Shown: positions 5,617 through 9,788 of the stretch, one piece after another | Position numbering within the stretch: the first letter of the stretch is position 1 | Layout: every line of letters begins with the position of its first letter | Assembly: GCA_030151865.1 (NCBI GenBank) | Contig: JASLCK010000132.1 | Location: 1 to 9,788, forward strand | DNA length: 9,788 nucleotides | Origin: Rhodospirillaceae bacterium | GTDB taxonomy: Bacteria; Pseudomonadota; Alphaproteobacteria; Rhodospirillales; Magnetospirillaceae | Direction: 5' to 3' | Made by a program: the position numbers and the translations under genes | Notes under the pieces: model-generated | The model's input: only the letters and a program-made list of their open reading frames with translations | Databases searched by the model: none | Told to the model about the DNA's origin: nothing

Positions 5617-5823
5617 TCCATCGCGCCCACCGTCAGGACGGACCGGAAAAGTTCAACTTTTCAGGGTGGACAACCTCATGATTATCATCCACTGATTAAT
5701 AAAAACCACTGCGTTAGATTTTAACATCTCTAAATTGAAACAATTTTATTGCCAAACGACACTGGCATAGTCCAGAACGGCATCTCGCTCCGTTGCTTGG
5801 CGCGTTCAGCAAGGCCCAGGGGT
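5617..5823. other. AT-rich intergenic region before the Nudix gene
   Basis: The stretch contains a GAAAAGT-TCA-ACTTTTC hairpin (5646-5662), the palindrome ATGAT-T-ATCAT (5678-5688), a TTAGAT..ATCTCTAA dyad (5714-5732) and CAAT-TTT-ATTG (5741-5751). An upstream in-frame extension of the Nudix gene (from 5749) reads as non-family sequence. No terminator with a T-run is visible after the exported-protein gene. I take it as the promoter region of the Nudix gene. Confidence 0.45.
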
Positions 5824-6270
5824 ATGGCGAAGAAAAAGATCAGCACCCAATATGCAGCACTTCCCTACGTTATTCAGAATGGGGAATTGCGCCTGCTGCT
5901 GATCACATCGCGCGATACCGGGCGCTGGATCATCCCCAAGGGCTGGCCCATGAAGGGGCTGGAAGGCTCTGTGGTCGCCGCCACCGAGGCTTATGAAGAA
6001 GCGGGCGTGCGCGGCGCCGTCGCCAGCCTGCCTTTTGCCGAATTCGATTATCTGAAGCGCCTGAGCGAAACCAAGCGCAAACGCTGCCATGTCCAGGTTT
6101 TCCCCTTAAGGGTGACCGAGGAGTTGGACGACTGGCCGGAAAAGACCCAGCGCCGCCGCGAATGGGTCAGCCCCGCCGTCGCCGCCTCGCGGGTGGCGGA
6201 AGCCCGTCTGATCGAATTGCTGGAGCGCCTGCCCGCCCACCCCGGCGCGCTGGACCCGTTTGGCCTGTAA
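5824..6270 (+). CDS. Nudix hydrolase, DIPP-like GWPMKG subgroup
   Basis: A cytosolic hydrolase of nucleoside-diphosphate-linked or inositol-pyrophosphate/dinucleoside-polyphosphate-type substrates; the true substrate is unknown. ATG 5824 (148 residues) is chosen because MAKKKISTQYAALPYV is where homologous proteins start. AAGG is 7 bases upstream. The strand TGRWIIPKGWPMKG (about 32-45) leads into a modified Nudix box ending TEAYEEAGV (54-62). The metal-binding Glu55, Glu58 and Glu59 are kept. Two box positions differ from the canonical pattern: the first Glu is Leu46 and the Arg is Thr54. The C-terminal half has a YLKRLSETKRKRCHVQVFPL strand pair and a terminal helix. It is 151 bases upstream of the DUF47-pit operon, which has its own Pho box, so co-transcription is not needed. 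Confidence 0.92.
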   Translation: MAKKKISTQYAALPYVIQNGELRLLLITSRDTGRWIIPKGWPMKGLEGSVVAATEAYEEAGVRGAVASLPFAEFDYLKRLSETKRKRCHVQVFPLRVTEELDDWPEKTQRRREWVSPAVAASRVAEARLIELLERLPAHPGALDPFGL

Positions 6271-6369
6271 AGCCGCGATCATCGCCCCCTTTTTCCAAGA
6301 ATAATCGGGTTAGGACAATCAACGTCCTTGCATCGCCGTATTGGAAAGATGGATAAAGCCGGGGCGAGA

Positions 6370-6387
6370 CTGTCACCTAACTTTCAT
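6370..6387 (+). promoter_or_regulatory. Pho box upstream of the DUF47-pit operon
   Basis: CTGTCAC (6370-6376) and CTTTCAT (6381-6387) are PhoB half-sites with the required 11-base step and a 4-base AT-leaning spacer (CTAA). They match the heptamer consensus CTGTCAY at 7/7 and 6/7. The site lies 34 bases before the ATG of the phosphate-related gene at 6422. No clear -10 stands at the classical activating distance; TAGATA (6390-6395) is closer. In Sinorhizobium meliloti the homologous orfA-pit operon is repressed by PhoB when phosphate is scarce, and a promoter-overlapping site would fit that. Confidence 0.75.
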
Positions 6388-6421
6388 GTTAGATAGAGCC
6401 GCACTTCTGCAAGAGGCCCCC

Positions 6422-7066
6422 ATGTTCCTGCGTTTCTTCCGTTCCCTGATGCCCAAGGAGGAACGGTTCGTCGAGCGTTTCATCGAGCATAGCGACCGCA
6501 TTGTCGCAGCATCCGACGCCTTGGCGGCCTTGATGGCCGCCGAAGAGGCTGACCGTCCGGCCCGCTTCCGCGAACTGACCGCCATCGAAGCCGAGGCCGA
6601 CGTCGTCGCCCGTCAGACTCTGGTGGGTCTGCACCGCGCCTTCATCACGCCGTTCGACCGCTCCGACATTCATACCCTGTCGAGCGCCCTGGACGATATC
6701 GTTGATCTGATCGAGGAAGTGGCGGTCCGCGCCGATCTTTATCAGGTCACCTTCTTTGATCCGCGCATGTGCCAATTGGCTGCCATGATCCAGGAAGCCG
6801 CCCGACTGGTGGCCGACATGGTGGCGATGTTGAGCGATATTGGCAGCAATTCCGAACGCATCAACGGCCTGTGCGAACGTATCTCGAAGATCGAGGGCGA
6901 CGCTGACGACGTGTTGCGCCAAGCCTTGTCGGAACTGATCCACGAACGGCCAGAAACCATCGTCTTCTTTGGCCGCAAGGAAGTTTACGACCTGCTGGAA
7001 GCCGTCACCGACCGCTGCGACGATGTCGCCGATGTCGTCGAGGGTATTGTTCTGGATCACGTCTGA
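6422..7066 (+). CDS. DUF47 family PhoU-like protein, partner of the Pit transporter
   Basis: A cytosolic, all-helical PhoU-related protein (DUF47/PhoU_div) that usually sits with, and is thought to regulate, Pit phosphate transporters. ATG 6422 gives 214 residues, the normal family length, starting MFLRFFRSLMPKEERFVERF. AGAGG is about 6 bases upstream. Longer in-frame starts at 6341 or 6386 are rejected because the ATG at 6386 overlaps the Pho box. Conserved features are the phosphate-family helix HRAFITPFDRSDIHTLSSAL (about 71-90), followed by DDIVDLIEEVAVRADLY, the middle repeat NGLCERISKIEGDADDVLRQ, and the end VTDRCDDVADVVEGIVLDHV. The acidic clusters are typical of PhoU metal sites. It ends 8 bases before pit, indicating one operon. 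Confidence 0.95.
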   Translation: MFLRFFRSLMPKEERFVERFIEHSDRIVAASDALAALMAAEEADRPARFRELTAIEAEADVVARQTLVGLHRAFITPFDRSDIHTLSSALDDIVDLIEEVAVRADLYQVTFFDPRMCQLAAMIQEAARLVADMVAMLSDIGSNSERINGLCERISKIEGDADDVLRQALSELIHERPETIVFFGRKEVYDLLEAVTDRCDDVADVVEGIVLDHV

Positions 7067-7074
7067 CGGCCATC

Positions 7075-8082
7075 ATGGACAGTCTGCAACTGGGTCTTCC
7101 CGCCATCCTGGTGATTATCGCCATCGCGCTGGCCTTTGATTTCATCAATGGCCTGCACGATGCCGCCAACTCCATCGCCACCGTGGTTTCGACCCGGGTG
7201 CTGCCGCCGAAGCTGGCGGTTGCCTGGGCCGCCGGGTTCAATTTCATCGCCTTTCTGTTCTTTGGCCTGCATGTGGCCAAGACCATCGGCACAGGCATTG
7301 TCAGCACCAGCGTCATGGACCCCTGGGTCATCTTGGCGGCACTGGTGGGCGCCATCATCTGGAACTTGCTGACATGGTGGCTGGGCTTGCCCTCCTCCTC
7401 GTCGCATGCCCTGATCGGCGGCATCGCCGGGGCAGGTATCGCCAAGGCAGGCGTCGGAGCCATCGTCGCCGACGGTTTCATCAAGACCACCGCCGCTATC
7501 GTGCTGTCCCCTGCTGCCGGGTTCATTCTGGCGCTGATCATCATCTGCATTGCGTCCTGGCTGCTGCGCGACGCCCTGCCCTTCGTGGTGGACCGGCGCT
7601 TCCGCAAACTGCAATTGTTATCGGCCTCGCTCTATTCGCTGGGCCATGGCGGCAACGACGCCCAAAAGACCATGGGCATTATCGCCGTGCTGCTCTATAG
7701 CCAGGGCATGCTGGGCGGCGAATTCCATGTGCCGCTGTGGGTGGTTTTGTCGTCCCAGGCGGCCATGGGGCTGGGCACCATGTTCGGCGGCTGGCGTATC
7801 GTGCGGACCATGGGCTCGCGCATTACCGATCTGAAGCCATTCCAGGGATTCTGCGCTGAAACTGCCGGTGCCATCACCCTGTTCGCCGCCACTTGGCTGG
7901 GCGTGCCGGTTTCCACCACCCACACCATCACCGGGGCCATCGTCGGCGTCGGCACGGCACGGCGTACTTCGGCGGTGCGCTGGGGATTGGCGGGCACCAT
8001 CGTGTGGGCCTGGATTTTCACCATCCCTGCCTCGGCCATCATCGGCTGGCTGTCCTATAAGCTGATTACCCTGGTGGGCTGA
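7075..8082 (+). CDS. pit: Low-affinity inorganic phosphate transporter, Pit family
   Basis: An inner-membrane secondary transporter that brings in phosphate, usually as a metal-phosphate complex with H+ or Na+. It has 335 residues, within the range of the short bacterial Pit proteins. The two inverted family signatures are present: FDFINGLHDAANSIATVVST (about 21-40; key residues N25, D29, N32) and LGHGGNDAQKTMGIIAVLL (from about 188; N194 and D195). The paired SSSHALIGG and STTHTITGAIVGVG loops are also visible. About ten hydrophobic segments span the chain and there is no long central cytoplasmic loop. Start ATG 7075 is 8 bases after the DUF47 stop; GACGGC lies upstream and translation is probably coupled. 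A bidirectional terminator follows. Confidence 0.96.
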   Translation: MDSLQLGLPAILVIIAIALAFDFINGLHDAANSIATVVSTRVLPPKLAVAWAAGFNFIAFLFFGLHVAKTIGTGIVSTSVMDPWVILAALVGAIIWNLLTWWLGLPSSSSHALIGGIAGAGIAKAGVGAIVADGFIKTTAAIVLSPAAGFILALIIICIASWLLRDALPFVVDRRFRKLQLLSASLYSLGHGGNDAQKTMGIIAVLLYSQGMLGGEFHVPLWVVLSSQAAMGLGTMFGGWRIVRTMGSRITDLKPFQGFCAETAGAITLFAATWLGVPVSTTHTITGAIVGVGTARRTSAVRWGLAGTIVWAWIFTIPASAIIGWLSYKLITLVG

Positions 8083-8105
8083 TCAGCCGCCAAAAGCGTG
8101 GCATC

Positions 8106-8145
8106 AAAAAACCCCGGCGAAGCAATCCGCCGGGGTTTGTTTTTT
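8106..8145. terminator. Bidirectional intrinsic terminator after pit
   Basis: CCCCGGCG (8112-8119) and CGCCGGGG (8128-8135) form an 8-bp stem around an 8-base loop. On the plus strand it is followed by TTTGTTTTTT (8136-8145) and ends the pit transcript. On the minus strand the A-run 8106-8111 becomes TTTTTT and ends the convergent hydrolase transcript, whose stop is at 8161-8163. Confidence 0.93.
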
Positions 8146-8160
8146 GAGGAAGCAGGGGGC

Positions 8161-8823
8161 TTAACCCACCATTGCCGCCCACCAGGGCTGAGCTTCCGCC
8201 ACCGTCCAGCCGGGGCCATGGCCGGGATACAGCATCAGGGGGCCGGGCAGGCTTTGCAAAAGCCGGGTGATGGAGCGCACCAGCAGCGGGCCGTCGCCGC
8301 CCGGCAGGTCGGTGCGGCCAATGCCGCGATTGAAAATGGTATCGCCGGTCAGCACAAAGCCCGCATCGAACACGAAGCAAACCCCGCCCGGCGTATGACC
8401 CGGCGTCGGGAAAGCCCGAAACGCCACGCCGCCCAGGCTGAGAGGCGTCTCTTCATCAAAGGTTTCAAAGGATGACGGCGCTTGCACTTCGATGCCCAGG
8501 CGACGCTTGGCATAAGCCGCGATATCGCGCACCAGCGGGGCTTCGTCCTGATGCAAACGGCACGGCACGTTCCACAGACTTTGCAGCACATTGACCGCCC
8601 CCAGATGATCGGGGTGACCATGGGTCAGCATAATGGCCGACACCTTGCCGCCATTTTCCTCGACGGCGGCAACGATCCGTTCGGCATTGCTGCCGGGGTC
8701 AACCACGATCTGTTCACCGCTGGGAATGTGCTGGACGATGTAGCAGTTCTCGTACCACGGGGGATCGGTCACCACGACGCGGACGAGAAAGTCACCGAAT
8801 TCGACGACGGAACCTTGAGACAT
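8161..8823 (-). CDS. Metallo-beta-lactamase-fold hydrolase, glyoxalase II-like
   Basis: A cytosolic metal-dependent hydrolase of the GloB/GloC-like branch, which commonly cleaves S-lactoylglutathione or another thioester; the substrate is not certain. The 220-residue frame starts at ATG 8823-8821, with AAAGG about 7 bases upstream. All metal ligands of the fold are present: THGHPDH gives His68, His70, Asp72 and His73; PTPGHTPGG gives His143; LTGDTIF gives Asp161; and PGHGPGWT gives His202. GRTDLPGGD (about 169-177) is typical of the YcbL/GloC-like group. The length is near that of GloC and shorter than classical GloB, which carries a C-terminal substrate domain. It converges with pit and is downstream of the small 80-residue gene, but a terminator separates the two. 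Confidence 0.93.
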   Translation of the reverse strand: MSQGSVVEFGDFLVRVVVTDPPWYENCYIVQHIPSGEQIVVDPGSNAERIVAAVEENGGKVSAIMLTHGHPDHLGAVNVLQSLWNVPCRLHQDEAPLVRDIAAYAKRRLGIEVQAPSSFETFDEETPLSLGGVAFRAFPTPGHTPGGVCFVFDAGFVLTGDTIFNRGIGRTDLPGGDGPLLVRSITRLLQSLPGPLMLYPGHGPGWTVAEAQPWWAAMVG

Positions 8824-8891
8824 GGCAGAACCTTTACGCTGACGCAGACCGCACCTCTTGTAAAAAAGCCCGCCTCAGCCTCAGCGTCAAG

Positions 8892-8922
8892 AAAAAGGCC
8901 GTACGAACGATGCCGCACGGCC
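8892..8922 (-). terminator. Intrinsic terminator of the 80-residue gene
   Basis: On the minus strand GGCCGTGCG (8922-8914) pairs with CGTACGGCC (8905-8897), nine pairs including one G-U, around an 8-base loop. TTTTT (8896-8892) follows. It begins 9 bases after the stop codon at 8934-8932. Confidence 0.9.
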
Positions 8923-8931
8923 TATCTCACC

Positions 8932-9174
8932 TTACGCCAGGAAATCGACCTTGCCGTCTGTCCCGCTGGACGACGAAGCCGCCGATCCGGTATCGACCGG
9001 TTGACCAACGGCGGTCGCGGCGGGCGAAGCCGCCTGGGCCGTGCTTTGCGTCCCCTGGGCGTTCTGCCCGGCATTTTCAGTCTTCGCATGATGACGGTGA
9101 TGCGGACGGGTCGCCGAGGTCTGTTGAGTTGCGGCGGTGGTCGTCTGAGCGGTGCTGGCGCTAATGGTCGTCAT
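8932..9174 (-). CDS. Small Thr/Ala/Gln/Ser-rich protein of unknown function
   Basis: ATG 9174-9172 is preceded by GGAG (9186-9183) at 8 bases, a good ribosome site, and the gene ends in a clear intrinsic terminator. Together these argue that it is real. An in-frame ATG further upstream (9204) would place this ribosome site inside the coding region and is not needed. The 80 residues are low complexity: a Thr/Ala/Gln/Ser N-terminus, the His cluster HHRHH at 25-29, an Ala/Gln/Thr/Ser middle, and the tail SSSSGTDGKVDFLA. It has no signal peptide, no cysteine, no hydrophobic core and no recognised domain, so it is probably disordered. The His cluster could bind metal, but that is speculation. A possible 36-residue ORF ends two bases before its start. 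Confidence 0.7.
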   Translation of the reverse strand: MTTISASTAQTTTAATQQTSATRPHHRHHAKTENAGQNAQGTQSTAQAASPAATAVGQPVDTGSAASSSSGTDGKVDFLA

Positions 9175-9176
9175 TG

Positions 9177-9287
9177 TTACATCTCCGGTTTTTTGCCGCC
9201 CCACGATTGCGGCATCAAACCACCCTGACTAAATGACAAAGCAATCGGCATGCCAGCCATCGCACCAACAAAACCGCCAAGTTCCAT
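9177..9287 (-). CDS. Possible 36-residue upstream ORF coupled to the 80-residue gene
   Basis: The minus-strand frame runs from ATG 9287-9285 to TAA 9179-9177, and the next gene's ATG begins after two bases, giving ATG-TAA-CA-ATG. The peptide starts MELGGFVGAMAGMPIALSFS and ends WGGKKPEM, with a hydrophobic, glycine-rich front. The ribosome site of the next gene lies inside its last codons, an arrangement that allows coupling. Against it: no good ribosome site precedes it, and its third positions are much less GC-rich than those of the neighbours. It could be a leader peptide or chance. Confidence 0.22.
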   Translation of the reverse strand: MELGGFVGAMAGMPIALSFSQGGLMPQSWGGKKPEM

Positions 9288-9470
9288 TTGATTGATCGGT
9301 AATTTTTACCCACTCCAACCCCGTCAACCGTTCGTGACAAGGATGTTTTTGCCTATTTGACCGCCGCCGCCATCGGCACGCGCCATCCATGCCAAAACAA
9401 GCGTTGCCCCAGCGTCGGAATCGGGTACACAAAGCGACTGTGCTAACTCCTGGCTTTAGAAAAATCGACC
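9288..9470. other. Intergenic region between divergent small genes
   Basis: This holds the promoters of the minus-strand small gene and the plus-strand lipoprotein gene. The one notable element is GGTAA-TTT-TTACC (9298-9310), a perfect 13-base palindrome immediately upstream of the possible 36-residue ORF. No RNA gene or convincing sigma-70 promoter pair is seen. Confidence 0.4.
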
Positions 9471-9731
9471 ATGATGAAACGCCTGCCCCTTCGTCTGCTG
9501 CTGTTGCTGCCATTGGCCACCTTGCCGCTGGCCGGGTGCGGCATTCCCGGCGGGGTGGCTTATGCCATCAAGTCGATCGACAAAAAGGACGGATCCAACA
9601 CCCAGTCCCAGGCGCAAAGCGCGCCCGACACCAGCACCAGCCAGCGGGCGGAAGAACCGCCGCCGCCAGCGCCCGAACCCGCCCCGCGGGATTCCATCAA
9701 GGTGGAAGAGCTTTCGGCCCCGTCCCACTGA
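9471..9731 (+). CDS. Small lipoprotein of unknown function
   Basis: The N-terminus MMKRLPLRLLLLLPLATLPL is followed by the lipobox LAGC. Cys23 would be lipidated and become the first mature residue, so the protein is anchored in the inner or outer membrane facing the periplasm. Residue +2 is Gly, not the Asp inner-membrane retention signal, which leans towards the outer membrane. The mature part is about 64 residues. It starts CGIPGGVAYAIKSIDKKDGS, continues through a Gln/Ser/Thr stretch and a PPPPAPEPAP run, and ends DSIKVEELSAPSH. No known domain is seen. ATG 9471 or 9474 is equally possible and there is no strong ribosome site. The stop is directly followed by that of a convergent gene. 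Confidence 0.8.
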   Translation: MMKRLPLRLLLLLPLATLPLAGCGIPGGVAYAIKSIDKKDGSNTQSQAQSAPDTSTSQRAEEPPPPAPEPAPRDSIKVEELSAPSH

Positions 9732-9788
9732 TCAGGTCAAGGTGACCAGATCGGTGGCCATGGCGTCGAACACCGACGCCCAGTCACC
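9732..9788 (-). CDS. C-terminal end of a gene entering from the right edge
   Basis: The minus strand reads 18 codons to the TGA at 9734-9732, ending GDWASVFDAMATDLVTLT. Almost every codon ends in G or C, as in the neighbouring real genes, and the sequence looks like an ordinary amphipathic C-terminal helix. The stop codons of this gene and the lipoprotein gene abut with no base between them. Too little is visible to name a function. Confidence 0.6.
   Translation of the reverse strand, partial: GDWASVFDAMATDLVTLT

Noticed and set aside
5646..5662. GAAAAGT-TCA-ACTTTTC as a terminator of the exported-protein gene
   Set aside because: The stem is AT-rich and is not followed by a T-run, so it is listed only as a dyad in the intergenic region.
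9191..9215. GCCGC-N9-GCGGC with a nearby T-run as a terminator
   Set aside because: The T-run lies on the wrong side of the stem for termination on either strand.
1..9788. Mobile element, prophage, CRISPR or toxin-antitoxin system
   Set aside because: No transposase, integrase, direct-repeat array, att-like duplication or paired small-toxin layout was seen. Most identifiable genes are ordinary core-type functions.

Overview
The window looks like an ordinary housekeeping stretch of a GC-rich alphaproteobacterial chromosome. Protein character suggests the Rhodospirillaceae/Magnetospirillum group: a CcoG cbb3-oxidase assembly protein, a PaaI-type thioesterase with the RPGGTV signature, a GWPMKG-type Nudix protein and a DUF47-Pit phosphate pair. 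The taxonomic call is inference. I see no insertion sequence, prophage, CRISPR array, tRNA or rRNA.

Layout. 1-1055 (minus) is the 5' part of a dicarboxylate/amino acid:cation symporter cut by the window edge. A 572-base non-coding stretch follows (1056-1627), rich in dyads: four GTAC motifs, a 10-bp perfect hairpin and a tandem pair of TTCGGA-TT-TCCGAA palindromes. It leads to an unrecognised 343-residue protein (1628-2659, plus) and a 70-residue small protein (2794-3006, plus). ccoG (3147-4634, plus) converges on a hotdog thioesterase (4691-5113, minus) across a 10-bp GC hairpin. The thioesterase and a small exported protein (5299-5616, plus) diverge from an AT-rich region with an FNR-like site and Pho-box-like repeats. 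A Nudix hydrolase (5824-6270, plus) comes next. After it, a well-formed Pho box precedes the DUF47 PhoU-like regulator (6422-7066) and the Pit phosphate transporter (7075-8082), a two-gene operon closed by a bidirectional terminator at 8106-8145.

The right end holds a glyoxalase II-like metallo-beta-lactamase-fold hydrolase (8161-8823, minus), a small Thr/Ala/Gln/Ser-rich protein (8932-9174, minus) with its own terminator and a possible coupled 36-residue upstream ORF, a small lipoprotein (9471-9731, plus), and the last 18 codons of a minus-strand gene entering from the right edge.

How the genes fit together: the clearest functional unit is Pho box - DUF47 - Pit, which matches the orfA-pit operon of Sinorhizobium meliloti. 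CcoG points to microaerobic respiration, but its usual cco partners are not in the window. I found no convincing undescribed system. The best leads are regulatory sequences and the unknown 343-residue protein.
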